In this document: one piece after another, positions 31,528-43,767 of the stretch | Position numbering within the stretch: the stretch's first letter is position 1 | Layout of the letters: every line of letters starts with the position of its first letter | Assembly (NCBI GenBank): GCA_947683625.1 | Contig: CANTUR010001093.1 | Location: 18,501 to 82,500 of the forward strand | Source of the DNA: Mallotus nudiflorus | Lineage: Eukaryota; Streptophyta; Magnoliopsida; Malpighiales; Euphorbiaceae | Direction of reading: 5' to 3' | Length of the DNA: 64,000 bases | Program-made: the position numbers and the translations under genes | The notes under the pieces: generated by a model | Databases searched by the model: none | Seen by the model: only the letters and a program-made list of their open reading frames with translations | What the model was told of the DNA's origin: nothing

Positions 31528-33910
31528 ATGGGAAAACTTCTAGTTTTTGTGCATTTTGATGGAGAGTGAATTGATGATTCAACGTACATAAATTTTAAAT
31601 CAACTAGGATACAAATACCTAACAATTGCACCTATAATAAACTGATCGCAATCATTTTAGAGCATCTTAAATTTGAGAAAGAAGAAAACTAGGTTCACAT
31701 CTCATGCTAAGTCAAAGAAGAGTATCCAAATTTACAAATAGAAGATGATTCAACTTTGCAATTCTGTACACAATTGAAGAGCACATAATCTAATTGCACA
31801 AAATACCCTCTCTGGATCCTATTGCAACTAAAAGAAAAGGACTCCAACAATTTGAAACATATGAAACAAAACTAACAGCATCATAAAATCAGTCCACAAA
31901 AAAAAATAGATCAAAGTTTAGCCATGTAAGAGGGGGCAAAACAAATTGGAAAAAGCACCATTGAATAAAGAACACAAAAGGAAGAAGAAATATAGAGCAC
32001 TCTTTCTTTAACATTTATAACAAGTTATTCAACTTCAAAAGATATTAGAGTTGGGCAAACATTCAAAGACAAAGAAACACTAAAGAAATTCATCATCTCA
32101 CATGTAATGTCAAACAATTTTTAATATAAAGTAACCAAATCATGTTTAGTAAGGTACAACTTAGAGTGCTTGGATAACAACTGTAACTACGCTTTAAAAG
32201 CTTCAAGATACTGAAATATAAATGTTTTCATAATCAGAAATCTAATCAATAAACAAAAATGCAACCTAGAAGTTAGACATGCAAACAATCGTCAAGCAAT
32301 TGATTAGATTATTACTGAACATATAAAGTCCAAATACATAAGAACGAAAATGATATACACCCCAGTTAACATAATGAGGGACATGTAGCTTGAATTTGGG
32401 ATTTTAATAAGTTACATGAAAGTGTACATATCAAAAGAAGTAGCACTTGAATGTATTAAGGGAAATCCTAAAGATTCTTATATGCTTCTCCTAAGTTTTT
32501 TATATATAATATAAGAAACCAAACCCAGCTTAGTTGTGGATCTGAAAACTACTGAGGAAAACACTTTTTTATACACTTTTATGGCACTAAAAGCAAGCAT
32601 AGATGGATGGAAACATTGCATTCCAATTATAGTAGTTGATGAAACATTTCTAAAGTCAAAATACTGAGGAATACTTCTCACAGCAGCTACACAAGATGCA
32701 CAAGGTAAAATCTTTATTTTAATTTTTTTCCAAGACATAAAAATTGACAATTTAGTATATTATTAGCTTATCATTATTTTCAGATACTATATTATATTTG
32801 GTATGCTTCTTTTTTTAGAATAAATTTGAATGTTCATTATTTTTTATGCGGAAGGTAAAATCTTCCTGCTTGCTTTTTATATGGCCAATTTTAAAAATGA
32901 TGCTTGATGGGACTAGTTCTCTAAGCAATTGAGAAAAGCATTTGGAATCAGAGAAAAAATGTGTATAATTTCATACAGGCATGAAAGCATTACAATAACC
33001 ATAAAAAATCTCTATCCTAAGGCTGCTCATGTGCACTACATATTCCACATACTCAATAACCTTAAAATAAGATTCAAGAAATAAAGAAGCTGGATATACG
33101 TGTACATAAGTACCTTGAAGACATAGGCTATGAGAAACGGACAAAGATCCATTAAACAAAAGGTACCAAACAATGACCATAAACTTCGCAGAATCAATGA
33201 ACGCTGTAATAAAATCTGCAAGAGAGCTCCCAATAATAATTCTTTTAGAATACTTATGAGTGTTAGTATAGGAATGGAATGCAAATAACCAAATTATTGT
33301 AAGAGCTACTTTCACAAAGCTTTCAAAAAGAGTTGAAGACATCTTAAATGACAATTACATCAAATCTCATAAAATCAAGGTTAGAAACTTAAACACTTTT
33401 AATGTCTGCTTCATATATGATACCTCTAATTTACTACAAATATTTAATATATTTTTTTCCTATATTCGAAACCTATTTCAGGTAAACAAGGCAAATGATA
33501 ATTTGTACAATGTTTGTAACAATGAAAAAAATAGATATAGTCAATCTAAAAGATAAGACGTACACATGTAATAAGTTTTAACTTAACAAAATATGGTGTG
33601 AACAAGCATTGGCAGTGTTAACAGTGCTAAACCAAGAATTGTACAACTACTACTTAGCATTCTACACTAAAGAATTGATGCTAGCAACATATGGAGGAAC
33701 AATATACCCAGTTCCATCACAAAGTACATGGACTGTGCCAGTTGAAGTCAAATGCATGCCTGTCTTACCTCTAAAAAGTAGAATTTGACTGGGAAGACTA
33801 AAGAAAAGAAGAATTCAAGTGCCATAGGAAAACATAAATATAAACAAATGCAAACCATATGGCTACTATGGACACAATAAAAAGACTTGCAGACATGCAT
33901 AAAAAAAGTT
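31528..33910 (+). pseudogene. MULE (mudrA-like) transposase
   Basis: ATG at 31528 gives MGKLLVFVHFDGE, then a stop where Trp is expected, then DDSTYINFKSTR (N-terminal domain). At about 32045-32200 the MuDR DNA-binding region reads VGQTFKDKETLKKFIISHVM and RYNLECLDNNCNY. At 32570-32730 the catalytic core reads FMALKASIDGWKH-CIPIIVVDETFLKSKY-GILLTAATQDAQGKIF, the first catalytic Asp being in VVDETF. At 32915-33080 it continues RKAFGIREKMCIISYRHESI and AHVHYIFHILNNLKIRFKK. The C-terminus (33600-33910) has a SWIM-like CEQALAVL, TYGGTIYPVPSQSTWTVP and a final zinc knuckle CKPYGYYGHNKKTC. A 150-bp insertion sits at 32705-32854. Several stops make it inactive. Confidence 0.88.
32705..32854 (+). other. 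150-bp insertion or intron in the MULE transposase
   Basis: The 13-mer AAGGTAAAATCTT occurs at 32702-32714 and 32852-32864. Removing one period joins GATGCACAAG to GTAAAATCTTC in frame (DAQGKIF). GT at 32705 and AG at 32853-32854 are in splice register. The inserted DNA resembles 31407-31512, just upstream of the transposase ATG. It is either a true intron or an inserted duplicate that can be spliced out. Confidence 0.75.
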
Positions 33911-34030
33911 GATATTTCAGTACATTTTTATTCAATTCATGTTTTCCTCTATTGAATTTTATTTTTTTACAAAATTACATATAAAATTAAACATTGAACA
34001 GGTATCTGATATTGTTTATTGAAATAGGTT

Positions 34031-34390
34031 GTTGAAATTGCAAAACAGTTGGCATATTCATCACTTTTTTAACTACTTTTTTTAATATTATCCAAATATT
34101 TTCTAAATCTTGTTCGTATAAGTTGAAACTGAAAAATAGATGTTGCATTGTTATTCAACATTTTTTAATATTATAAGAATATTTTTTGAATATTATTCGT
34201 ATATTTTGAACAAGCAAAATAGGTGTCATATTCCTTACTTGTTATAAAAAAATTTTCTAAATATTATCCGAATGCTTTTAAAATCTTATTGGAATATGTT
34301 GAAAGTGCAAAACAGTATCATATAAGTTACTCAATTATATGCATTTTGGAATAATATTTGAAATTTTTCGAATCTTATTAGTATAATACA
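34031..34390 (+). repeat. ~90-bp repeat, four degenerate copies between the convergent MULE genes
   Basis: Units begin GTTGAAA(C/G)TG-AAAA near 34031, 34122, 34204 and 34298, and end ATTTTCTAAATCTT-TTCGTATA. They match the unit upstream of the transposase at 31195-31295. Confidence 0.75.
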
Positions 34391-34989
34391 CAGAACATCA
34401 GTATCTTATCTTAATATAACATGTATCCAAAACCACAAAAATAATTTGAAACTCATAAAAGTATATGAAATTGAAAAAAAATCACAAACTCATAAATACA
34501 TTACAATATATTATAAGCATAAGAAACAACTAATATAAAAAAAACAACAAAACTTGGGGTTAAAATCAAATCTTATATTAAACCACAATCATACAATTAA
34601 ATAAAAAAAATATAAAAAACCTATAAAAACATTAATAGCCAACAAATATTTGATAGTATATAAAACATAACATCATATTAAACTATCATCAAATGAACAT
34701 GAATTTATTGAATAAGTTAGAATAAATTGATCCAAAAGATTATAAAACTCTCTTCTTCTTCCCCTTTAGATTTAGCATGCCTGAATGTTAATATTCACTA
34801 TCAATAAACTCATCTTCCTTCCTTTTTCCATAACTGTACAAGCTCACCATATAATAAGACCTCGTCTCTTTAATATTCAAATTACTTGGAATAGCTAATC
34901 CATGTATCAAATGCTCAACAAAACCACAACAAACACTCCACAATAACTACATAAAAACATAAAAATATAAAAATTATAAAAAAAACATT

Positions 34990-35990
34990 GAATTTTTTTT
35001 AATAATATAATAAACTTACTTATCATGCTGATAAGGGAGTCCATCAACCATAACAACTTCAAAAGGTCTATTAGATGGATCAACAATAGAATAGTGTTCC
35101 TAAAAATCAAGAACATAAAAAAAAAGTGGTGGCAGAACACTATATCTCCTTAAATAATATGAAACCACTCAATCATTCTTCACACCTCTCATAGAGTTAT
35201 ATACATATATGTGAATATCTTTAATGTTTAACATTCCCAAAACCCAATGCTTATCTTTTATAACATGAATGGGAATAAAATGCAATCAACATCAAATATC
35301 CTAAAATATATTATGTAACATAATGATAAACACTTACAAGCAAAACATCATTTTTTACATAAAACTTTAAATAAAGAGCCTGAATGCATTAAGAGAAATG
35401 ATTATCAGTTATTGTAAATTTAATGTAACCATCACTGAAAATCTTGTCTTTCTTCCTCAAGTAATAAAATAAAATATCAATACGCTAAAATAAAAAAATA
35501 TAAAATCAGAAACTTAAAAACTGAATATGATTTGAATCTTATTAGTATATGCAACTGAAAACAATATAAAAAACAAGAAGTAATATCTGGAACACAAAAA
35601 CCAATATCTGAAACACAAAATAATATATTATTCAAATATAAAAGGTATCTCATAATTTAAAATAGTATCTTATTTGAATATTAGTTAAATATCATCTCAA
35701 TAAGATACCATAATCAAAGAACATTAAAAACTAAAAAATCTAAAAGAAAATATAACTAACAAAAAAAAACATATAAGTTACACAAAAATAATTAAAAAAA
35801 AAACTTATAAAAGATGTTAAACAACATCCACAGTAATTCAGCACATGAAACCAAGTCTTTGAAGCGATTTTATCAACACCAAATTTTAAAGCTGGAGAAA
35901 TGACATCATTATCATCAAAGTACACCTTCTTTGTACAAAAACAAAACCAAGATTCATAATTTTAATTTAAAAAAATTAGAAATAGACACT
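34990..35990 (-). pseudogene. Ulp1-like (C48) protease domain of the MULE accessory protein
   Basis: Reading right to left in broken frames: KRNKHV (about 36000), SPALKFGVDKIASKTWFHVL (35850-35900), ILFYYLRKKDKIFSDGYIKFT (about 35430-35470), KHWVLGMLNIKD with the catalytic His (about 35230-35250), YNSMRG where the Asp is usual (about 35200), and SNRPFEVVMVDG (about 35050). Ulp1-family enzymes cleave SUMO-like proteins, but the role in MULEs is unknown. An Asn at the expected Asp position and multiple stops argue against activity. Confidence 0.72.
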
Positions 35991-35999
35991 TCACATAAC

Positions 36000-38100
36000 A
36001 TGCTTGTTTCTTTTTATGAAACCAACTCCAAGCCACAAATCAAACTCATAATGCTTCTTAAAATCTTATGGCTTTACAATATCTGTGGAGAGAAACCCTT
36101 TACAACAGTTGAAACCTTCTTATATTTCTCAACATCTTTTGAAGATCCAAACTTATTTAAAAAAGGGGACTTCATCAAAGAAGTAGCTTTAATTTCCCTT
36201 TTTCTTGCAGGAGGACTCTTAAAATAATCTCTATCATCAATATTTCCATTTTCAACCTAAAATAAATAAAAGATAAAATAATGATAAAAAATAATAACAA
36301 AAAAATTTAAAAAATATATAACAAAGAAAAATATTATACCTCAACACCTTTCCTTTTAACATCATCAATAATAACATTAGGAGGAACATCATCTTCTTGT
36401 CCAACACCCTTATAAAGAATAATAAAATACAAAATAAAAAATAAAACACAAGAAAAACTAAAAAACTAAAATAAATTTAACATTTTTTAATAACAAACAA
36501 ACACATACAACATCACAAGCTATTTCACCAATAGCTTTCACAACAGTTTTTATAACATCAGAAAAATCATCAATATCAACATCTTCATTCCCATCCTAAC
36601 ATAAATACACAATACTGTATCAGATACCATAAATATTCAAATAAGATACAGAACTCAGAATCCTATAAACCACAAAATGTACAGAAGAAAAAACATTCAA
36701 ATCAGACTCCTTTGAGCTAAATTTATCTTTCTTCAAATCAACATTCCTAGATCTTCCTTCATCTTCAGCTCTACCGTGAGAAGAATAACTACCTCCAACG
36801 ACATTATCAATAGCCCCTAAATATAAAAACAATTTATATCAATATCAATTATTAAAAATAAAAATAAAAAAAAAACACAATTTTAAAAAAATAAAAAAAC
36901 CTCCAACACCCAGACCACCACCATCACCCTTTCCATCTCCACCTTTATCCTTCTTCTTAATATCGACAATATTTTCATCCATATCTTCTTCTTCCTCCTC
37001 ATCAATATTTTCATCAATAGTACTTTCATTAGTGTTTCTTTATCCTCTCCTTTTGCACCTTTCTTCAATTCAGAAATAACATTATACTCTCTAACATCTA
37101 TAGACTGAAAAAAATCATATTAGTGTTTCTTTACCCTCTCCTTCTACACCTTTCTTTAATTCAGAAATAACATTCTGCTATCTAACATTTATAGACTGAA
37201 AAAAATCATATTAGAATATTTTCAGTATATTAAAAGTATAAAAACATAAAACAATATAAAATAGTTGACAAGTTATAATAAGAACATAATATAATAAGAA
37301 TTTTAAAAGTATATTATACAATTATAATACTAAAAAAATATTAAAAACACACCTCTTCATCAGCCTTTTTCTTCTTAACAAATTCAATATTATCATAAGA
37401 ATAAAAAACATCATCACCCTCCTCTTCTACTATTCCACCATAATCAACATTAGTTCTACAAAAATATACAGCCTACAAAAAAGTATCAAATTTGAATATT
37501 TTCTGAATATGATAAGTATAAAATACAAAAAAAAAAAACCTTAAAAAACACACCTTATATTTTGAAGTCACTCCTAACTTGTTCATAACCAGCCTCATAT
37601 ACCCAAAAATAGTATCAAACTTCTAAACCACATCTTTCTTCAACTATTTCAAATCTTTGGACAAACGGTCTTAGGTTTGAATGACTTTTTTCAACCTAGA
37701 ACCATGAGAAGAGGACTCTTGAAATTCAATCCCCAAAGAACTCTCTCTGGTCTTCTAAAAAGCTTCATCTTCTTTATAACTTCCCTTAATATCACTAACG
37801 CCAGTAGATTTTCCTTTATTGAAAAACTACTTATATTCAACTCTTCTCTTTCAGTAGCAGTTGGGGTATTGTTTTTCATATTCAACTAAGAAAATGCAAT
37901 TAAACTATGAAAAAATAAAACAAAAGTGAATATAAAAATAACCACCTTCTTTGAGGATTCTCTGAAAATATTCTATTGCAAAGTCTTAAGACTCGGAATT
38001 AATGAACAAGTATAATTTAGCATACATGGCACAAGATCACCAGGAAAATGTGCAGCAGAATAATCACATAATTTACCAATACTAAGACAGCACTCATAAA
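36000..38100 (-). pseudogene. Low-complexity linker of the MULE accessory protein
   Basis: Lies between the DUF1985-like and Ulp1-like parts. Minus frames are rich in Asp, Glu, Lys and Ser, with one piece, KATSLMKSPFLNKFGSSKDV, just before the protease. A 70-bp tandem duplication occurs near 37040-37200 (a stretch containing TTAGTGTTTCTTTA is repeated). No independent gene is seen. Confidence 0.5.
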
Positions 38101-38107
38101 ACCATAA

Positions 38108-38774
38108 CTAAAATGCATATGGAAACCCACTAAACCTATAAAAGTATCCATGATGCAATTTACGCTTATCAGAAAACCTTTCTTTAAAAGAATCTAGAGT
38201 GAAATCAAACACACCTTTCCCCCATGCATAGGTCTGAAAAGATCCACTTGCAATAAGATCCAAATTTTGCTTGAAAATAATTTGATGTTTTTTATGTGAA
38301 AACAAAAACATCCCTAAAAAGAACAAAACATCAATTTTCAAGCAATCTTCATCATTCTCCCACCTCATTGCAAAGAAATTCCTGAATAGATTGTTTATTG
38401 ATCTTATTCATAGAACTAAAATATTTTTAAATAATATCATTTTCTTTCAAATAAACACCTACATTTCTAAAATTAAGAACATAGTTCAACCAATTAATTA
38501 GTGCAAACTCATATAAACCAAATTTTAGCTTCATCCTATAAACATTAAACCACATTTCTTCTAAATTAGGATGCTTTAGTTCACATAAAAGCAAAGAGTA
38601 AATAACTTGGCAATGAACTTCAAAATTTAGAATATCAAGAAATGACCTAGAAAAAGTAGCTCTAAACAAGGCCAATTGTTTATCATTCAACACTTTTTGA
38701 ATATTCTTAATAACTTTGTAACTTAGAGAATAACCAATTTTAGCAACAAAATACTCACTAGGAATAAGGAAAGG

Positions 38775-38821
<47 letters not shown>

Positions 38822-38834
38822 AACAAAAGAACAT
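38108..38834 (-). pseudogene. DUF1985-like domain of the MULE accessory protein
   Basis: 38427-38834 reads FRATFSRSFLDIL, FEVHCQVIYSLLLCEL, EEMWFNVYRMKLKFGLYEFALINWLN. 38108-38368 continues after a frameshift with QTYAWGKGVFDFTLDSFKERF and YFYRFSGFPYAF. This is the word order of the plant DUF1985 domain, found almost only in proteins linked to MULE/Ulp1 elements. Its N-terminal side abuts a (TA)n microsatellite. Confidence 0.8.
38779..38818. repeat. (TA)n microsatellite
   Basis: About twenty TA units inside the degenerate MULE accessory ORF. Confidence 0.9.
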
Positions 38835-38879
38835 AAGAATAAAATTTGATTAAAATTAGTATAATATTCAAAAAAGTTA

Positions 38880-39078
38880 AAAAACCTCAAAAACAGATTT
38901 CTTAGATTAAACAGGTTCATTGATTATTAGTTTTGATTTCTTTTTCAAACTCTCATCACTAATAATAGACTCATCCAATGGTTTTTTTCCTTTAGAAGTT
39001 AATTTCTTCCTAGACCCAGAATTAAAATCACTTTTTTTTTGCTTTTATCCAACCACTAGCAACACTCTTCTTCCCCAT
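38880..39078 (-). pseudogene. N-terminal part of the MULE accessory protein
   Basis: ATG at 39078 gives MGKKSVASGWIKAKKK, then a frame change in an A-run, then SDFNSGSRKKLTSKGKKPLD and DESLKKKSKLIINEPV. The segment is Lys/Ser-rich and runs toward the DUF1985-like part at 38834. The start is chosen as the first ATG of the lysine-rich frame; the family is known to be variable here. Confidence 0.45.
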
Positions 39079-41010
39079 TATAACTTCACTCTCAAATATC
39101 ATAAATTTTTTTTTACCTTTTTATTAGGAGATTTTGAAGAACATATTTCTACCATTTGTAAAACCCTCAACAATTGCAATAATGGGAATTTTTTTAGGAA
39201 AGCAAAATAATGGGTAGTTAATTGTATACCTTAGCTTCTATGTCTAATATAGGATAAGCAAGGGGTCGAACACATGGAACTTGAAGTAAATCTTGTATTA
39301 ATTGGGCAAATACTTGGATGGATAGACAAATGATATTAATTTATTCAAAATAATTCTAAGTTACTAATTTCTAATTACACAAATTAACTAAACTATACTA
39401 ATAATGATTTTAAGCTATGTATGTTAGAATTACAAATCAAAATTAATCAAGAACTTCAAAGGTTAAAAAAATATAAAATTTCATGCATCAATTAAAGAAT
39501 AAGCTAATGATTCTTAAAAGCAACTCTCATTGACAATTAAGGGCATTTTCATTTAGAGTCCACATACACTCTCATGAAATTGTAAACATAAATGAAAGCC
39601 ATTAAGTTCTATGCTAATTCTTTATTCCCTTAAAGTGAATTTCTTGTCTCCAGGTACTTTTCTAACTTTTAAGTAATTTGAATTTCATTTCTACTAAATT
39701 GTCCCAACTCTTATTGTGAACTAATTAACAAGTTATATATGGTGATCAAGTATATATAACACAATTCAAAACTCAATTAAAACTAAATCAACCATAAATT
39801 ATGAAAGATGAAAATGTAGTTCATAAATTAATTTATCATTGTAGTTCTACATAAAAAGATCTAGCCAAAATACATAATTCTCAATATTAAGGAACACCAA
39901 AGAGGTATTATAAACATCAAGTAACTAAAATAGAACAATGGAGAAAAGATTATGTTGATGAAACCATTTAATGCTTTCCAAGAAGTTACTTTGATTGGGA
40001 AAAATCCTCTTGATATCTTCCTTCAATTCCTTGGATGTAGCTTTTGAACATTAAGCACTTCAACTCTTTCAATAAAACTAATAATATTCTAACTTCTTAA
40101 TACAATACTAATGTTTTTCAATACTTTCTTTTCTATTTGTAGAACAAAGATAAGTTTATGTATTTATAGACTTCTTGGCATTCCAATTCATGCCTCTTTG
40201 AATGGGTGCAAAAATGAAAAGGTATGATGAAGAGATTTGAGGTGATGAGTTAGCACCAATGTGCTAACTCAGGAGGAACTCGGCATGCTGCTTCTCTATG
40301 ACAACTCGATATGGTGTGATGAGTTGGTACCTTGGTTCTCTATGATGACGTTGCATGGTGTGATGAGTTGGCACCTTTCACTTCATCCTTCTTTTGGTCT
40401 TTCTCAATCCTTTCTTCATCCAAAGACTCTCTAATACACTTCTAGGTATGAATTAAGCTTAAGAAAACCTACAAAAAATGAAATTGAATTGAGAACAACA
40501 AAGATAAAGAAAAATAGTGCAATAATTAAAAAAATATAGCTAAATTAAAGAAAATGTAAAGCATAACTACCCTAATTAACTATGCTATTTTTCAATATAA
40601 CAAACTCTCCCATACTTAGACCTTGCTTGCCTTCAATCAAGAAATAAAGATCCAAGTTAAAAAGTTAATAAAATTTTCATCTTCTCCATAATAAATATAG
40701 CTACCTTATCAAGTCATTTTAATCATGAAAGAAGTTAGAAAAAGATAGTTTAATAATTAAACTTCTAATTCTCAATAATGATAAATAAAAACTAGTTTCA
40801 TAGCATAAGTAATAAATTTAATAATTTATCTCAATCTATTAACAATAAAATCATAAATACTAAGTCAAAGTACTAACCAGCTTCTTTGCTAAGAATGGTC
40901 ACTCTTCAAACTTAGGGTTTTTAGGAACAAAAGTAACCTTGAGACAATATTAAGCATGCACATCAACTCACATTTCTCATGGCATTTTTAGACATTTTTA
41001 TTCATATACA

Positions 41011-41043
<33 letters not shown>

Positions 41044-41620
41044 GGATTCATTGTTTCTGAATGAACATAACTAAGGAGCATACTCAATTACATATAACTT
41101 GCTTGAAATGCATTTACTTATGATGTTATGCATTCTTTCCAAATGAATGTAACTAAGGAGCATACTCAATTACACATAAGTTATTTGAAATGTGTCACAT
41201 CAATAAACATTTTTTTATAAAACTAAATCAATGTCCTAATCCATTATTGAAAAGCAAGTTTCACACATATTATGGCTTTAGTTTCCCGAAGGCTACTCAA
41301 ATCTTCAAAACCTAAGCTTAAATCTTTACCTAGCCTTAAGCACTGTTAGTAAGTTGACTAAACATTCTTTAGATTTTTGAAATAATAAAATGAGATAAAA
41401 AGAAAAAATTAAAATGTATACTAAGATGAAACTTTAATCTTCTACTGATTGTGCATAAAAAGCTAATTATCAACATGGAAAACTTAACCTCATTCAAAAT
41501 AAAAAAGACTTCTAAGATAACTACTTATTAAATATATGAGAAGAAGAAATGATGTAAAATGTAGCATAAACATATAATTTGACTTAATAAAACACACACA
41601 TAAACATTAACTACTAATAA
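39079..41620. other. Unresolved repeat-like DNA; (CATA)n at about 41003-41041
   Basis: No gene recognised. Two near-repeats of GGTGTGATGAGTTGGCACC lie at 40310-40375. The phrase CTCCCATACTTAGACCTTGC (40605) and a similar CCCCATACTTAAAG (41630) resemble stretches next to antisense ORFs of plant Ty3/gypsy elements, but this is only an impression. A short CATTCTTTCC/AATGAA(T/C)GTAACTAAGGAGC repeat occurs at about 41060 and 41140. Confidence 0.45.
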
Positions 41621-41709
41621 TATTAATAATATCCCTTCCCCCATACTTAAAGATACACATTGTCCCCAATATGATAATAGTAAAGTAAGGAAAGGAAAGT
41701 AGTACTCCC

Positions 41710-42330
41710 CTAGTCATCCAAAGGGGTCAGTGGTGGTGACTCAATGTTATAACCTGAATAGGCAAAGAATTGATTTAACTTGTACTCCATTTTCCTTTGC
41801 CGGTGATCAAGTTTTTGGTTCTTAGTCTTTATCACATTCAGTTGACACTGCATGGAAATTTGATTATCGAGGATTTGGTTCCAAATATGAGAATGTCCAC
41901 CTGAAGAACCTTTGGGGTCACCCTGCATAGGATAAGTTAGTAATGGCACATCACTAAATGGTGTGAAAGAAAGAAGTTCATTTGGGTCCTCTTCCTCTTC
42001 CACCTCTTAAGATTCTTCAACTTGCAGTGGACATTCCACCCTTTGCTAACAAGATTATGACCTCGCCCGAATCAAGCAAAATACATAATTGACAACTTCA
42101 TCTCTAAAAAATGCTTGCTTAGTAAAGTAAGAACACTTAACTGCAGAGTGAATCATCAAGGTTAAGATTCAAAGCTTTTACAATAATTAAAATAACATGT
42201 CCGTGGGTAAGCGGGGCATCTTTATGTGCAGCACAAGTCAATAATTGATTAAAAATCCAGTAAGTCCAACAGACTTGCTTTTTGTTATAAATGCACCAAA
42301 TCAAAAATAATTCTTATGCAAAAACATGAT
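41710..42330 (-). pseudogene. Possible remnant of a plant transposon-associated ORF
   Basis: 41710-42003 is open and rich in Gln, Asn and acidic residues, with QRKMEYKLNQFFAYSGYNIE and a Pro-rich C-terminus PPLTPLDD. Upstream broken frames (42130-42290) give TCAAHKDAPLTHGHVILI and VKALNLNLD, which recall plant 'putative plant transposon protein' ORFs found in Ty3/gypsy elements. The match is weak and was judged by eye. Confidence 0.3.
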
Positions 42331-42628
42331 TAAACTCAAATTTTTGAAAAACAACACATATAAGGACTATAAGCAAAAACCAATATTTCAAATCTTTAAT
42401 AAACATAGCTTTTCATTTTTTAGGTTGAAATGGTGTTTGTAAGTCAGTCAAGAACGTCCAAAATTCATTTAATCTAAATGACAAAGGAGGATCACACAAT
42501 CCATCCTTCTTGAAACCAAATACACATTGCATGAATGAATAAGTGAGTTGTTGGTTAATGCCTAACATGCAAAATTCTAGAATTCATATATTGATGGAGT
42601 TCACATCTAGAGTAGTATAAAATTTAGT

Positions 42629-43716
42629 TGTTGACCTTAGCAATAATAAATCTTAATTTTGAACTTAAAAAACTTAAATTTGAGCATTTAATTTGTTTGT
42701 TTAAGTGTGTATAAGTTAGGACTCTATTGGAAGTTAAAATGAAGTATGATTATCTTGGGCTGATTCAACCTCTGAGATTCAAGGAGGCTTTTGATATCCT
42801 TAGAGCTTTATAATGAGAAAATTATCTGCTTCAAATTTGAAGTAGACATCTTGAGCTTTTTGAATTAGGCTTATTTGTCAAAATCCGAGTTCATTTGGGT
42901 ATGGAAAGATTGAGTCGAAATCAACATATGCATCGACCATTTTAGATTGCATAACTCTTAGTATTTTAGGCATATCTTGAGCTACAAATGTCCAATTGAG
43001 GTGATTCAAAATGATATGGGAAGCTAAGTCAAATATATATGACTTTTATGAAAAAGTGTGGGAAAAATCAAATGTATTAAGTATCCAATTACGGTTTCAA
43101 TCCATGCATAGCTGTCTAACAACATCACCTTCAATAATTCAAAATTATAAACATTAAATTCAAAATATAGATGTTGGACACATTATTTGCACCTCCAACA
43201 ACTATATTTTTGAGTTTTTATCTATACAAACACCTCAAGAGTTGAATGGAAGTTAAAAAACTTATTTTATTATTCATTCTTTCTTAAGCATTTAATTGAA
43301 AAATTCTTAAATTTTCTTAAACAATTCTTTATTTGTATAACTCTTGTGAGAGTTTGTTGTGTGTTAGAAATAGAATTTTTCTTCATCTCAAATCTTGGGA
43401 TAGATTAGAAGGGATGTAAGATTTATCTCTAAAGGAATTGGTTTAAGTGTTGTCCATTAAAACACTTGGGATTTGGTTTTTTGAGTGAGCCTTGAAAACT
43501 CAAGTTGTAAGGTTGTAAGAGTGAGCCATAAAAATCTTGTGTAATCTCAATCTTATGAATAAGATTATGGTGATTGAAAATCCTAACTTAGGGATAAGTT
43601 CGATTTTATGTTCTTCATTCTTCCTTCTCAACTTCCATTCAATTCTTGTAAAGAATTCTTTTAATTTCTCATTTTTATTTGATAGTCCTATTCACCCCCC
43701 TCTAATACTCTTTTCA
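42629..43716 (+). repeat. 5' LTR of Sirevirus A
   Basis: A 1088-bp LTR, TGTTGACCTTAGC...CTCTTTTCA. It is the reverse complement in outline of 47175-48656, which is longer because the latter holds extra tandem units. Ends agree with the Sirevirus B LTR. Confidence 0.92.
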
Positions 43717-43718
43717 AT

Positions 43719-43730
43719 TAGTATCAGAGC
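43719..43730 (+). other. Primer-binding site of Sirevirus A
   Basis: TAGTATCAGAGC, one base from the iMet-type TGGTATCAGAGC, two bases after the LTR. Confidence 0.85.
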
Positions 43731-43767
43731 TTGAATTCTAGGTACTTTATTGCTAGAATACAAGATC

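Larger units (their letters stand above)
30470..39078. mobile_element. MULE with mudrA-type transposase and convergent Ulp1-like ORF
   Basis: A decayed Mutator-like DNA transposon. The plus strand encodes a MULE transposase (31528 to about 33910), and the minus strand a DUF1985/Ulp1-protease-type protein (39078 to about 34990). The two run toward each other and are separated by ~90-bp repeats. Pairing of a mudrA gene with a Ulp1-like gene is known for the Kaonashi/KI type and similar plant MULEs. Both genes carry stops and frameshifts. Borders are approximate because no terminal inverted repeats or 9-bp duplications were found by eye. Confidence 0.8.

Noticed and set aside
32478..32750. 90-codon minus-strand ORF
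   Set aside because: Antisense shadow of the transposase catalytic core (plus strand, VVDETF region).
32971..33354. 127-codon minus-strand ORF
   Set aside because: Overlaps the plus-strand MULE transposase core, whose motifs are clear; the minus frame has none.
39258..39275. GGATAAGCAAGGGGTCGAAC considered as part of a tRNA gene
   Set aside because: Only a T-loop-like GGTCGAAC is present; no acceptor stem, D-arm or anticodon arm can be folded around it.
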